Assembly (NCBI GenBank): GCA_001770955.1
Contig: MESL01000031.1
Coordinates: 116,377 to 180,376 of the forward strand
DNA from: Burkholderiales bacterium RIFCSPLOWO2_12_FULL_65_40
Lineage (GTDB): Bacteria; Pseudomonadota; Gammaproteobacteria; Burkholderiales; Burkholderiaceae_C
Direction: 5' to 3'
DNA: 64,000 nt
Positions 17,834 to 27,541 of the stretch are shown here, piece after piece. Made by a program: the position numbers and the translations under genes. Positions within the stretch are counted from its first letter, which is position 1. The number at the start of each line of letters is the position of its first letter. The notes beneath the pieces are model-generated. The model was not told where the DNA came from. It ran no database searches and worked only from the letters and a program-made list of their open reading frames with translations.

Positions 17834-19756
17834 ATGCCAGCGCAACACACCCTGCTCAGCCACATCCTGGAATGGCCCCGCTCCGCCAAGCGTCTGTTCG
17901 TCGTGGCGCTGGACGCGGGCATGGGGCTGCTCGCCATGTGGCTCGCCTTCACACTGCGCCTGGAGACCCTGCACCGCCCCGAGGGTCTGCAGTGGCTGGT
18001 CTATGCCCTGGGGCCGCTGCTGGCCTTTCCGATCTTCGTGAACCAGGGGCTGTACCGCGCCATCTTCCGCTACACCGGCATCCGCGCCCTCATCACCACC
18101 GGCAAGGCCGTGACGCTTTATGGAGGGCTGTTGCTGGCCATTCTGCTGCTGGCCCAATGGGAAGGGGTACCGCGCAGCGTGGGTGTTTTGCAACCGCTGA
18201 TGTTCCTGCTGCTCGTGGGCGCCAGCCGTGCTTTAGGCTGGCTGTGGCTGGCCGGCAGCCCGGGCAAGGCGCCCCAGCGCCTGCTGATCTACGGCGCTGG
18301 CAGCGCCGGCGCGCAAACGGCGGCCGGGCTGGTGGGCATGCGCCAGTATGAGTTGCAGGGCTTTGTCGACGACGATGCCGCCAAGATCGGCCGCAGCATC
18401 AACGGGGTGCGTGTGTATGCCCCGCAGGCCCTGCCCGCCGTGGTGCAGCGCCTGGGCGTGACCGATGTGCTGCTCGCCGTGCCCAGTTCCACACGCCAGC
18501 GGCGCCGCCAGATCATCGAGAGCCTGAGCGACCTGCCGGTGCGCATCCGCACTCTGCCGGGCCTGTCGGATCTGGCCAGCGGGCGTGTCACAGTGGCCGA
18601 CTTCCAGGACCTGGACATCGAGGACCTGATCGGCCGCGAGCCCGTAGCGCCGCAGGCCAGCCTGTTGGGCCGCAACCTGGCGGGCCAGGTGGTCATGGTC
18701 ACGGGCGCGGGCGGAAGCATTGGCAGCGAACTGTGCCGCCAGATCGTGCAGGAAGGCCCGGCCCGGCTGCTGCTCGTGGACCACAGCGAATACGCGCTCT
18801 ACGCCATCCACCACGAGCTGCAGGCACTGCGCGACCAGGGTGCGCACGCCTGCGCGCTCGTGCCGCTGCTGGCCAGCGTGGCCGACCCTCGGCGCATGGC
18901 CGATATCTTCCGCACACACCGACCAGGCTCCATCTACCACGCGGCCGCCTACAAGCATGTGCCCATGGTGGAAGCCAACGCGGGCGAAGGCGTGCTCAAC
19001 AACGTGTTCGGCACGCTCAACATGGTGCGCATGGCGCTGGAGCATGGCGCGCGGCATTTCGTGCTCGTCTCCACCGACAAGGCCGTGCGGCCCACCAACA
19101 TCATGGGCGCGAGCAAGCGCGTGGCCGAGCTGGTGCTGCAGGCCATCGCGGCGAGCAGCCAGCCGCCATTCGACGCGCCTGCCACCACCCCATGGACCTG
19201 CCCTACGCGTTTTTCCATGGTGCGTTTCGGCAACGTGCTGGGGTCGAGTGGCAGCGTGATCCCGCTGTTCCGACGCCAGATCGCCGCAGGCGGCCCCGTC
19301 ACGGTCACGCACCCGGAGGTCACGCGCTATTTCATGACCATCCCCGAGGCGGCCCAGCTTGTGCTGCAGGCCGGCGCCATGGCCGAAGGGGGCGACCTGT
19401 TTTTGCTCGACATGGGCGAACCCATCCACATCGTTCAGCTGGCCCGACGCATGGTGGCGTTGTCGGGCCTGACCGTGCGCGACGCGCAGCACCCGGGTGG
19501 CGATATCGCCATCGAGTTCACCGGCCTGCGCCCCGGCGAGAAGCTCTACGAAGAACTGCTGATCGGCGACCACCCCCTGCCCACCGCGCACCCGCGCATC
19601 CTGCGGGCACGCGAGGAACATGCCGCCTGGGACGGCATGCAGTCCACACTGGAGGCCCTGCGCAAAGCCGCCCTCGCGGACGACACCACCACCATCAAGG
19701 CCCTGTTGCGCCAGCTGGTGCCTGGCTACCAGCCCGCCGATTCCGTCCACCCATGA
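17834..19756 (+). CDS. Membrane nucleoside-diphosphate-sugar 4,6-dehydratase (PglF/WbpM/CapD-like)
   Basis: 640 residues. An N-terminal membrane region (about 20-140) is followed by a first NAD-binding domain (IYGAGSAGAQTAAG, about 150-160) and the catalytic SDR domain (MVTGAGGSIGSELC, about 290). The active-site region has AAAYKHVPMVE and VSTDKAVRPTNIMGASKR, as in PglF and WbpM, whose Thr/Asp/Lys triad replaces the usual Tyr. Likely makes UDP-4-keto-6-deoxy-GlcNAc from UDP-GlcNAc, the first step towards bacillosamine, QuiNAc or similar sugars. Stop overlaps the next start (ATGA). Confidence 0.92.
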   Translation: MPAQHTLLSHILEWPRSAKRLFVVALDAGMGLLAMWLAFTLRLETLHRPEGLQWLVYALGPLLAFPIFVNQGLYRAIFRYTGIRALITTGKAVTLYGGLLLAILLLAQWEGVPRSVGVLQPLMFLLLVGASRALGWLWLAGSPGKAPQRLLIYGAGSAGAQTAAGLVGMRQYELQGFVDDDAAKIGRSINGVRVYAPQALPAVVQRLGVTDVLLAVPSSTRQRRRQIIESLSDLPVRIRTLPGLSDLASGRVTVADFQDLDIEDLIGREPVAPQASLLGRNLAGQVVMVTGAGGSIGSELCRQIVQEGPARLLLVDHSEYALYAIHHELQALRDQGAHACALVPLLASVADPRRMADIFRTHRPGSIYHAAAYKHVPMVEANAGEGVLNNVFGTLNMVRMALEHGARHFVLVSTDKAVRPTNIMGASKRVAELVLQAIAASSQPPFDAPATTPWTCPTRFSMVRFGNVLGSSGSVIPLFRRQIAAGGPVTVTHPEVTRYFMTIPEAAQLVLQAGAMAEGGDLFLLDMGEPIHIVQLARRMVALSGLTVRDAQHPGGDIAIEFTGLRPGEKLYEELLIGDHPLPTAHPRILRAREEHAAWDGMQSTLEALRKAALADDTTTIKALLRQLVPGYQPADSVHP

Positions 19757-20985
19757 CCTCCGGCTTGTTGCGCGCCACGTTGACGCTGCTCACGGGCAGC
19801 GTGCTGGCCCACGCCCTGCCGCTGCTGCTGGGCCCGGTGCTCACGCGGCTGTACGCGCCAGGGGAATTCGGCCAGTACGCGCTGCTCTGGGCTGTGGCCA
19901 CTAACCTGGCCGTGGTGGCCTGCGCGCGCTACGAATTCGCCCTGCCGCTCGAAAAGAAACCCCAGGGCGCCGCGCTGCTGATGGCCCTGTGCACACGCCT
20001 GCTGCTGGCCACCACGGCAGCCTCCACGCTCCTGGCCCTGGTGCTCCTCTTCTGGCGAGACATGGCCCTGGCCTGGTTGCTGCCGGCAGGCGTGCTGGCC
20101 ATCGGCGCCACCCAGTGGCTCACTCTCTGGGCCACGCGGTCGCAGCGCTTCGGCCTGCTGTCGGCGGCACGCCTGGTGCAGCAGGGGGGTGGCGCCGTAC
20201 TGCAGGTCCTGCTGGGCCTGTTCACAGCAGGCCCGGTGGGCCTGCTGGCCGGCCCCATCGTGGCCGGCCTGGGCGCCGCCTGGTTGCTGGCACGCCCCGC
20301 CCCGCAGGGCGGCTGGCGGCGGTTGGTGCGCCAGCCGCTAACGCGCCTGAAAGCCATGGCCGCGCGCCACCGCGACTTTCCGCTCTACAACACGCCACAC
20401 GCCTTCATCGGCGCGCTGCAGGACACCCTGACCCTGCTGCTCATCGCCGCCTGGGCTGGCGACGCGGCCGCAGGTTTCTGGGCGTTGGCGCTGCGCTACC
20501 TCAAGGCCCCAGCCACCTTGCTGGGCGGTGCGCTGTCGCAGGCGCTCTACCCGCAGCTGCTGCAGGCCCGCAGCGCAGCCGAGGCACGCTCTCTGGTACG
20601 CCGCACCATGCTGGCGCTGGCACTGCTCGCCGCGCCCCTGGCCGCCGTGCTGCTGCTGTGGGGCCCCGACCTGTTTACATGGATCTTTGGTGCGCAGTGG
20701 AGTGGTGCCGGAGCGCTCGCGCGCGGCCTGGGCCTGTATATCGGCTTACACTTCATCGCCTCGCCGCTGTCGGTGGTCACGCTGGCCTGGCGCGCCCAGC
20801 CTTGGGCTCTGCAGCTTTCGCTCATCGGACAGGGGGTGTTCTTCGCCGGACTCGGGCTGGGCCTCTACTGGGGCAGACTGGAAGGCGCGGCTTGGGGCGT
20901 CTCGGCGGCGATGGCGGTGTACTTTGTCTATTATTTCCAGGCCCTGGCGCACTGGAACAACATTCCCGATGAGAGCCTTGCTTAA
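19753..20985 (+). CDS. Wzx-type polysaccharide flippase
   Basis: 410 residues, almost entirely hydrophobic, with about 10-12 membrane segments from the first (LLRATLTLLTGSVLAHALPL). N-terminal RLYAPGEFGQYALLWA is the signature of the MATE/Wzx-like polysaccharide transporters (RfbX family). Expected to flip undecaprenyl-diphosphate-linked oligosaccharide across the inner membrane. Coupled by ATGA to the dehydratase and overlapping the acetyltransferase by 17 bp. Confidence 0.9.
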   Translation: MTSGLLRATLTLLTGSVLAHALPLLLGPVLTRLYAPGEFGQYALLWAVATNLAVVACARYEFALPLEKKPQGAALLMALCTRLLLATTAASTLLALVLLFWRDMALAWLLPAGVLAIGATQWLTLWATRSQRFGLLSAARLVQQGGGAVLQVLLGLFTAGPVGLLAGPIVAGLGAAWLLARPAPQGGWRRLVRQPLTRLKAMAARHRDFPLYNTPHAFIGALQDTLTLLLIAAWAGDAAAGFWALALRYLKAPATLLGGALSQALYPQLLQARSAAEARSLVRRTMLALALLAAPLAAVLLLWGPDLFTWIFGAQWSGAGALARGLGLYIGLHFIASPLSVVTLAWRAQPWALQLSLIGQGVFFAGLGLGLYWGRLEGAAWGVSAAMAVYFVYYFQALAHWNNIPDESLA

Positions 20986-21571
20986 CCGCTGGCGCCGCTG
21001 GCTCTGGCGGCAGCTTTTCTACCGCATGGTGTTCGGTGAGCAAGGCCGCGCGGGCCAGACCCTGCCGCACACCCGTATCGCGCCGAGCACCTGCATCGAG
21101 GGCGAGGCCGGGCTGGAGCTGGCCGACCATGTGTTTATCGGTCAGTTCAACTTCCTCGACGCCACGGCCGGCATGCACATTGGCGAGGGCGTGCAGATCA
21201 CCAACTTCGTGAGCATCGTCACGCACAGCTCACACCGCAGCATCCGGCTGCTCGGCCGCGCCTACACCAGCCATACGGGCGCTATGCCCGGCTACCTGCG
21301 CGCGCCCATCGAGATCGGTGCCTACAGCTTCATCGGCCCACACAGCGTGGTCGAGGCAGGCAGCCGCATCGGCAAGGGCGTGGTGGTCTGCGCCCACTCC
21401 CGCGTGCGCGGCGACGTGCCGGATTTCGCCATCGTGGCGGGCTCGCCCGCGCGCACCGTGGGCGATGTGCGCACCCAGGACGCCCGCCTGCTGGAGCAGC
21501 ACCCGGAGCTGGCCGGGCACTATGCCGCCTGGGCCGGTGAACTGCCCCGTACGCCACAGGAGCCCCGCTGA
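20969..21571 (+). CDS. Left-handed beta-helix (hexapeptide) acyltransferase
   Basis: 200 residues. Hexapeptide repeats run through the middle (ADHVFIGQFNFLDATAGMHI, IEIGAYSFIGPHSVVEAGSR, VVVCAHSRV), with VAGSPARTVG closing the helix as in WbbJ/VatD-type acetyltransferases. Likely O- or N-acetylates a sugar. It lacks the N-terminal Rossmann-like domain of PglD, so assignment as the bacillosamine N-acetyltransferase is only possible, not shown. Overlaps the flippase by 17 bp. Confidence 0.88.
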   Translation: MRALLNRWRRWLWRQLFYRMVFGEQGRAGQTLPHTRIAPSTCIEGEAGLELADHVFIGQFNFLDATAGMHIGEGVQITNFVSIVTHSSHRSIRLLGRAYTSHTGAMPGYLRAPIEIGAYSFIGPHSVVEAGSRIGKGVVVCAHSRVRGDVPDFAIVAGSPARTVGDVRTQDARLLEQHPELAGHYAAWAGELPRTPQEPR

Positions 21572-21572
21572 C

Positions 21573-22622
21573 ATGCCCCCCCACCTGTGCCTGCTGGGCG
21601 ACGCCAACAGCCCCCACACCCGGCGCTGGGCGCTGGAGATGCGCGCGCGCGGCTGGCGTGTCTCGATCGTCACCGCGCGCCCGGAGCCGCTCGATGGGGT
21701 GGAGCAGCGCATCCTGCCGCCGGTGCGGCGCTCCATCGACTGGCTGCTGCGCGCGGGCGCGGCACGCTGCCATGTGCGCGAACTGGCCCCGGACATCGTG
21801 CATGCGCACTATGTCACCTCGTACGGCTACTTGGCCGCGCGCTGTGATCGCCATCCCCTGGTGATGACGGCCTGGGGTAGCGACCTGCTCGTCACCCCGC
21901 ACACCCGCCCTTGGATGCGCTGGCTCACCGGCTGGATCCTGCGCCGCGCCGACCTTCTCACCGGAGACTCGGCCAGCCTGGTCGAGGCCGCGCGGCAGTA
22001 CCGGCCGCACGCCCCGGTCCATGAAATTCACTGGGGCGTGGACCGCGCCCGATTCACCCCCGTGCCCTGGGAGCACAAGAACGGCGTACAGATCGTGAGC
22101 CTGCGCGCCTGGGAACCGAATTACCAGATAGACACGCTGATCGACGCCCTCGCTCTGCTGCGCCAGCAACTACCCGACACACCGCTCCAGCTCCACCTGC
22201 TCGGCGGCGGCTCGCTCGAAGCACGTCTGCGCAATCAGGTGCAGGCGCGGGGGCTGGGACAGAGCGTTCACTTCCACGGCCGCCTGGACGACGCGGGCAT
22301 GGCTGCCGTGCTGGCGCGTTGCAAAATCTCGGTCAGCGTGCCCGCGAGCGACGCGACCTCTGTGGCCATGCTGGAAAGCATGGCCTGCGGTCTGGCCGTG
22401 GTGGCGAGCGACCTGCCGGCCAACCGCCAGTGGATCAACCCCGCGCTGTTGGTGCCCGCAGGCGATGCGCAGGCGCTTGCACAGGTGCTGCAGCGACTTG
22501 CCAGCGACGACGAGCATGCGCGGCAGGCCGGCGAGCGCAATGCCGAGCGTATCGCGCTGGACGGCGACCGCAAGACGCAGATGGACCATATCGATCACCT
22601 GTACCGGGAACTTCTGCCATGA
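21573..22622 (+). CDS. Family 4 glycosyltransferase
   Basis: 349 residues, GT-B fold. N-terminal acceptor domain starts LLGDANSPHTRRWA; C-terminal nucleotide-sugar domain has VSVPASDATSVAMLESMACG, the GT4 E-x7-E region. Retaining transferase, cytoplasmic face, adding a sugar to the lipid-linked glycan; donor not predictable. Ends in an ATGA overlap with the next glycosyltransferase. Confidence 0.9.
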   Translation: MPPHLCLLGDANSPHTRRWALEMRARGWRVSIVTARPEPLDGVEQRILPPVRRSIDWLLRAGAARCHVRELAPDIVHAHYVTSYGYLAARCDRHPLVMTAWGSDLLVTPHTRPWMRWLTGWILRRADLLTGDSASLVEAARQYRPHAPVHEIHWGVDRARFTPVPWEHKNGVQIVSLRAWEPNYQIDTLIDALALLRQQLPDTPLQLHLLGGGSLEARLRNQVQARGLGQSVHFHGRLDDAGMAAVLARCKISVSVPASDATSVAMLESMACGLAVVASDLPANRQWINPALLVPAGDAQALAQVLQRLASDDEHARQAGERNAERIALDGDRKTQMDHIDHLYRELLP

Positions 22623-23644
22623 CGCACCCCTCCCCCCGCCTGCTCAGCGTGATCGCCCCCTGCCGCAACGAAGCCACCTTCATCGACGCCTTCTGTGACT
22701 CGGTGCTGCGCCAGCAACTCCCGGCCGGCTGGCACATGGAGGTGCTGATCGCCGACGGCATGAGCGACGACGGCACACGCGAGCGCCTGCAGGAGCGCTG
22801 CGCACGCGACGGGCGGCTGGTGCTGGTGGACAACCCGGGCCGCATCGTCTCCACCGGGCTCAATGCCTGCATCGCTCGCGCGCGAGGCGAGGTAGTTGCC
22901 CGGCTCGACATCCACACGGTCTTCGCACCGGATTACCTGGCCCGCTGCATCGAGGCCCTGGAGCGCAGCGGCGCCGACAACGTGGGCGGCCCCTGGGTCG
23001 CGCAAGGCACCGGCCCCATGGGCGAGGCCATCGCGGCGGCGTTCCAGTGCCGCTGGGTGGTGGGTGGCGCGCGCTCGCGCGACCAGGCCTACGAAGGCGC
23101 GGTCGATACCGTGTACCTGGGCTGCTGGCGGCGCGAGGCGTTCGCACGCTTCGGACTGTTTGACGAAGCGCTGGTGCGCAACCAGGACGACGAGCACAAC
23201 CTGCGCCTGCGCCTGGGCGGCGGTCGCATCTGGCAGAGCGGAACGATCCACTCGGTCTACCACCCGCGCGACTCGCTGCGACACCTCTACGCCCAGCAGC
23301 AGCAGTACGGCTACTGGCGGCCCTTCGTGGTACACAAGCATGGCCAGCCGGGTTCGCTGCGCCAGCTTGTCCCGGCGCTGTTTGTCGCGGCACTCGTGCT
23401 GTCTGCGGTGCTGCTCCCCTGGACGCCCTGGCCCGCCATTGCGCTGCTGGCACTCTACGGCCCCTACCTCCTGCTGGCCAGCCTGGCCGCCGCACGCGCC
23501 GCAGGGACTCGGCACACACTGTGGCGCCTGCCCGCCGTGATCGCCGCTTTCCACATTGGCTACGGCTGGGGCACCTGGCAAGGCCTGTGGGATGTGCTGC
23601 GCGCGCGTGCGCCGTCGTCGCGCTTCGCGAGAATCACGCGATGA
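22619..23644 (+). CDS. Family 2 glycosyltransferase with C-terminal membrane helices
   Basis: 341 residues. N-terminal GT-A domain (LSVIAPCRNEATFIDAFCDS, DGMSDDGT, DIHT at the metal site, NQDDEHNLRLR acceptor/base motif), then two or three membrane segments (LVPALFVAALVLSAVLL, PYLLLASLAAA). This matches succinoglycan ExoA-like inverting transferases. Coupled to both neighbours by 4-bp overlaps. Confidence 0.9.
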   Translation: MTHPSPRLLSVIAPCRNEATFIDAFCDSVLRQQLPAGWHMEVLIADGMSDDGTRERLQERCARDGRLVLVDNPGRIVSTGLNACIARARGEVVARLDIHTVFAPDYLARCIEALERSGADNVGGPWVAQGTGPMGEAIAAAFQCRWVVGGARSRDQAYEGAVDTVYLGCWRREAFARFGLFDEALVRNQDDEHNLRLRLGGGRIWQSGTIHSVYHPRDSLRHLYAQQQQYGYWRPFVVHKHGQPGSLRQLVPALFVAALVLSAVLLPWTPWPAIALLALYGPYLLLASLAAARAAGTRHTLWRLPAVIAAFHIGYGWGTWQGLWDVLRARAPSSRFARITR

Positions 23645-24339
23645 ACACGCCCGAGACCCACGCCGTCAAGGACCGCTACGCACGCCGCGATGGCAGTGCC
23701 GACGCCCAGCGATACAGCCTGTACGCCAACGCGGCGGCCCTGCAGGCGCAGCAGGAGCGCCTGCGTGCCATGGCTGCCCTGTGGCGCGCGCACGGCTGGG
23801 ACTGCCTGACAGGACGCCCCCTGCTCGAAGTGGGCTGCGGCAGCGGCGGCAACCTGCTGGACCTGCTGCGCCTGGGCGCATCGCCCGGGCAGCTCACGGG
23901 CATCGAGCTGCTGCCCGAACGCGCCACAGCGGCACGAACGGTCCTCCCGGAATCCGTGCACATCGTTCAGGGTGACGCCTGCGCCACGCCGATCATCGAC
24001 GGCAGCCAGCAGGCCGTGATGGCCTTTACCGTGTTCAGCTCGTTGCTCGACTCCGGCTACCGGCAACAGTTTGCACGCACGCTGTGGCGCTGGGTGGCAC
24101 CGGGCGGTGGCGTGCTGGTCTATGACTTTGTGGTCAACAACCCGCACAATCCCGATGTGCGCAAGGTGCCTGCAGACGAACTGCGGGCACTGTTCCCTGA
24201 AGCACGGTTGCATGCGCGGCGCCTGACGCTCGCGCCACCGGTCGCACGGCGGCTGCCAGCGCCACTGATCGGCCCGGCGTCGCTGCTGCTGCACCCGCTG
24301 CGCACCCACCGCCTGACCTGGGCGGTCAAACCCCTGTGA
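23641..24339 (+). CDS. Class I SAM-dependent methyltransferase
   Basis: 232 residues. SAM-binding motif I is [16 protein letters not shown] (about residues 60-75), with motif [13 protein letters not shown] and [14 protein letters not shown]. No specific substrate signature. Its place inside the glycan operon suggests methylation of a sugar or capping of the glycan end, which can set chain length. Start overlaps the preceding stop (ATGA). Confidence 0.85.
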   Translation: MNTPETHAVKDRYARRDGSADAQRYSLYANAAALQAQQERLRAMAALWRAHGWDCLTGRPLLEVGCGSGGNLLDLLRLGASPGQLTGIELLPERATAARTVLPESVHIVQGDACATPIIDGSQQAVMAFTVFSSLLDSGYRQQFARTLWRWVAPGGGVLVYDFVVNNPHNPDVRKVPADELRALFPEARLHARRLTLAPPVARRLPAPLIGPASLLLHPLRTHRLTWAVKPL

Positions 24340-24349
24340 TGTCTCCAAC

Positions 24350-25678
24350 ATGAAAATCACCGTTGTCGGAACCGGATACGTGGGCCTGGTCACGGGCGCA
24401 TGTCTGGCAGAGATGGGTAACCACGTCGTCTGTCTGGACCACGATACCGACCGTATCGCCATGCTCCACAGCGGCCAGCTCCCCATCCACGAACCCGGGC
24501 TGCTCGACATCGTGCTGCGCAACGCACACAGCGGCCGGCTGGAGTTCACCAGCGACGTGGACCGCGCCGTCACGCATGGCCGGGTGCAGTTCATCGCCGT
24601 GGGTACACCCGCAGGCGAGGATGGATCAGCCGATCTCCAGCATGTGCTCGCGGCAGCAAAGGCCATCGCCGAGCGTATGCTGGACGACCGGCTCATCGTG
24701 AACAAGAGCACCGTACCGGTGGGCACGGCGGACCAGATGCGCGAAGCCATGGCGGCCGTCCTGCGCGCGCGCGGCCAGTCGGCACGCGTTGATGTGGTGT
24801 CCAACCCGGAATTCCTCAAGGAAGGATCGGCGGTGCAGGACTTCATGCGCCCGGACCGCATTGTGGTGGGGGCCGATGACGCGCAGGCCGCGCAACTGAT
24901 GCGCCAGCTCTACGCGCCCTTCATGCGCAACCGCGACCGCTTCATCCTGATGGACATCCGCAGCGCGGAATTCACCAAGTACGCGTCCAACGCCATGCTG
25001 GCCACGCGCATTAGCTTCATGAACGAACTGGCCCTGCTGGCCGAGAAGCTGGGGGCCGATATCGAGCAGGTGCGCACCGGCATGGGCACCGACCCGCGCA
25101 TCGGCACGCACTTCCTCTATGCCGGCACGGGTTATGGCGGCTCTTGCTTCCCCAAGGATGTGAAGGCCCTGGTGCACGCGGCGCAGGAAGCCGGGCAGGG
25201 GCTGCGCATCCTGCAGGCCGTGCAGGCCGTGAACGATCGCCAGAAGCAGGTACTGGTGGACAAGATCGTGGCGCGCTTCGGGCACGATCTTCACGGCCGG
25301 CGTTTTGCCGTATGGGGACTCGCCTTCAAACCGGGCACGGACGACATGCGCGAGGCCCCGAGCCTGACCATCATCGAACACCTGCTCGCGCGCGGCGCTG
25401 AAGTCGCTGCCTACGATCCGGTGGCCCTGGCCCAGGCACGCCGGGTGTTGGGCGAGCGCCCCGGCCTGCACCTGGTGGGACAGGCCACCACCGCACTCGA
25501 AGGTGCGGACGCGCTCGTCATCGTGACCGAATGGAAGGAATTCCGCAGCCCGGACTTCGCCCACCTGGCCGCCACGCTGCGCCAGCCGGTCATCTTCGAC
25601 GGCCGCAACCTCTTCGAACCCGCCGATATGAGCGCGCTGGGCCTGGAATACCATGCCATCGGCCGAGGCACCCCCTAG
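24350..25678 (+). CDS. ugd: UDP-glucose 6-dehydrogenase
   Basis: 442 residues. NAD-dependent two-step oxidation of UDP-glucose to UDP-glucuronate. N-terminal Rossmann [20 protein letters not shown]; catalytic C266 in [15 protein letters not shown]-terminal UDP-binding domain with [13 protein letters not shown]. Supplies UDP-GlcA to the glycan operon. A GDP-mannose or UDP-HexNAc dehydrogenase is less likely given close fit to the Ugd/RkpK group. Eight bases before the next start. Confidence 0.94.
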   Translation: MKITVVGTGYVGLVTGACLAEMGNHVVCLDHDTDRIAMLHSGQLPIHEPGLLDIVLRNAHSGRLEFTSDVDRAVTHGRVQFIAVGTPAGEDGSADLQHVLAAAKAIAERMLDDRLIVNKSTVPVGTADQMREAMAAVLRARGQSARVDVVSNPEFLKEGSAVQDFMRPDRIVVGADDAQAAQLMRQLYAPFMRNRDRFILMDIRSAEFTKYASNAMLATRISFMNELALLAEKLGADIEQVRTGMGTDPRIGTHFLYAGTGYGGSCFPKDVKALVHAAQEAGQGLRILQAVQAVNDRQKQVLVDKIVARFGHDLHGRRFAVWGLAFKPGTDDMREAPSLTIIEHLLARGAEVAAYDPVALAQARRVLGERPGLHLVGQATTALEGADALVIVTEWKEFRSPDFAHLAATLRQPVIFDGRNLFEPADMSALGLEYHAIGRGTP

Positions 25679-25685
25679 GCAAACC

Positions 25686-26852
25686 ATGCCCGACACTCCT
25701 CTCCCCTTCCTTCCTTTCGCCCGCCCGGACATCGGCGACGCCGAGATCGACGCCGTCACCGAGACCCTGCGCTCGGGCTGGGTCACCACCGGCCCGAAGG
25801 CCCGCGCCTTCGAGCAGGCCTTCACCGACTACCTGAGCGGCGACGGGCTACAGAGCGTCGCCGTCAATTCCGCCACCGCCGGCCTGCACCTTGCACTGGA
25901 AGCGCTCGGCATCGGCCCGGGCGACGAGGTGATTGCGCCCACGCTGACCTTCACCGCCACCGTGGAGGTGGTGCGCTACCTGGGCGCCGACCCGGTGCTG
26001 GTGGACGTGGACCCGGTCACGCTGAACATCGACCCCGAGAAGATCCGCGCTGCCATCACCCCCGCTACCCGCGCCATCATTCCGGTGCACTACGCGGGCC
26101 TGGCCTGCCGGATGGATGCCATACTGGCGATTGCGCGCGAACACGGCCTGAAGGTGGTGGAGGATGCCGCGCACGCCCTGCCCGGCACCTGGCAGGGCCA
26201 GCTCGTGGGTCAGCTGGCGTCGGACGTGACGGTGTTCAGCTTCTACGCCAACAAGACCATCACCACCGGCGAAGGCGGCATGGCCGTGACACGCGATCCG
26301 AAGCTGGCCGAGCGCATGCGCGTGATGCGACTGCACGGCATGAGCCGGGATGCCTTCGACCGCTTTACCTCCAAGACGCCGGCCTGGTATTACGAGGTGG
26401 TGGCCCCCGGCTTCAAGTACAACCTGACCGACACCGCCGCCGCCCTGGGCCTGGTGCAGTTGCAGCGCCTGCCGCAGTTCCTGGCGCGCCGCCAGCATCT
26501 CGCGGGGCGTTACCACGCGCAGCTGGCCGGCCTGCCCCTGGTTCTGCCGGCCGATGCCCCGGCGGGCGACGTGCATGCCTGGCATCTTTATGTCATCCGT
26601 CTCGCGCCAGGCGCGAACCTTTCGCGCGACGAGGTCATCCAGGCGCTGTCGGACCGGGGCATTGGCACCAGCGTGCACTACGTGCCGCTGCACCGCCACC
26701 CCTACTGGCGCGACCGTTATGGGCTGGCGCCCAGCCAGTTCCCGCAGGCCGACACGGCCTACCTGTCCATGCTCAGCCTGCCGCTGTTCACCGCGATGCA
26801 GGATGCCGACCAGGACCGGGTGATCGCCGCGCTGCACGACATCCTCGCCTGA
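25686..26852 (+). CDS. DegT/DnrJ/EryC1 sugar aminotransferase
   Basis: 388 residues, PLP aspartate-aminotransferase fold acting on nucleotide keto-sugars. PLP lysine K190 in [15 protein letters not shown]-terminal [20 protein letters not shown] is the family start. It probably aminates the 4-keto sugar made by the operon's 4,6-dehydratase, as PglE does. The ATG at 25686 is used because the upstream in-frame codons lie within ugd. Stop and next start overlap (TGATG). Confidence 0.92.
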   Translation: MPDTPLPFLPFARPDIGDAEIDAVTETLRSGWVTTGPKARAFEQAFTDYLSGDGLQSVAVNSATAGLHLALEALGIGPGDEVIAPTLTFTATVEVVRYLGADPVLVDVDPVTLNIDPEKIRAAITPATRAIIPVHYAGLACRMDAILAIAREHGLKVVEDAAHALPGTWQGQLVGQLASDVTVFSFYANKTITTGEGGMAVTRDPKLAERMRVMRLHGMSRDAFDRFTSKTPAWYYEVVAPGFKYNLTDTAAALGLVQLQRLPQFLARRQHLAGRYHAQLAGLPLVLPADAPAGDVHAWHLYVIRLAPGANLSRDEVIQALSDRGIGTSVHYVPLHRHPYWRDRYGLAPSQFPQADTAYLSMLSLPLFTAMQDADQDRVIAALHDILA

Positions 26853-27484
26853 TGGCCAAGCGCCTGTTCGACATCGCTTTCGCCCTGCTCGCCCTGCTGC
26901 TGCTGGGTCCCCTGCTGCTGGCCTTGGCGCTGTGGGTGCGGCTGGACTCGCCCGGGCCGGTGTTCTTCCGCCAGCAGCGCGTGGGACGTAGCGGCCAGTT
27001 GTTCGATATCTACAAGTTCCGCACCATGCAGACCGGTGCCGAAGCCATGGGCCCGCAGATCACCGTGGGCGAAGATGCCCGCATCACGCGTGCCGGGGCC
27101 TGGCTGCGCCGCTCCAAAGTGGACGAGCTGCCGCAGTTCATCAATGTGCTGCGCGGCGACATGAGCGTGGTCGGCCCCCGCCCCGAGGTGCCGCGCTACG
27201 TGGCGCAATACCCCGCCGATGTGCGCCAGGCCGTGCTGTCCGTGCGCCCCGGCATCACCGACCTGGCCTCCATCGAATTCCGCGATGAAAGCGCGCTGCT
27301 GGCCCGAAGCCAAGACCCCGAGCGCACCTATGTGGAGCAGATCCTGCCCGCCAAACTGCGCCATGCCCAGCAGTACGTGCGCACGCATTCGCTGTGGCTG
27401 GACCTGCGGATCATTGCCCGCACCGTGCTGGCCGTGCTGGGCCTGCACACCGCGCGGCCCCCGGACAGCGCCGATAGCCCATAA
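26852..27484 (+). CDS. Initiating phosphoglycosyl transferase (PglC/WcaJ type)
   Basis: 210 residues, short monotopic form. An N-terminal re-entrant/membrane helix (FALLALLLLGPLLLALALWV) precedes the catalytic region FRQQRVGRSGQLFDIYKFRT, the Asp-Glu dyad in SKVDELPQFINVL and GDMSVVGPRPE. Transfers phospho-sugar from UDP-sugar to undecaprenyl phosphate, starting the lipid-linked glycan. The short form resembles PglC, whose donor is UDP-diNAcBac. Last gene of the operon. Confidence 0.93.
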   Translation: MAKRLFDIAFALLALLLLGPLLLALALWVRLDSPGPVFFRQQRVGRSGQLFDIYKFRTMQTGAEAMGPQITVGEDARITRAGAWLRRSKVDELPQFINVLRGDMSVVGPRPEVPRYVAQYPADVRQAVLSVRPGITDLASIEFRDESALLARSQDPERTYVEQILPAKLRHAQQYVRTHSLWLDLRIIARTVLAVLGLHTARPPDSADSP

Positions 27485-27487
27485 AAT
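27482..27487 (+). promoter_or_regulatory. Possible -10 box for lysS
   Basis: TAAAAT lies 54 bp before the lysS ATG, overlapping the stop codon of the glycan operon. No good -35 is visible, so this is a weak call. Confidence 0.3.
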
Positions 27488-27541
27488 CAACGGTTTGGCT
27501 GGCAACAGCCCCCTTTTTCCTGCCCCGTAGCCACGGCACCT

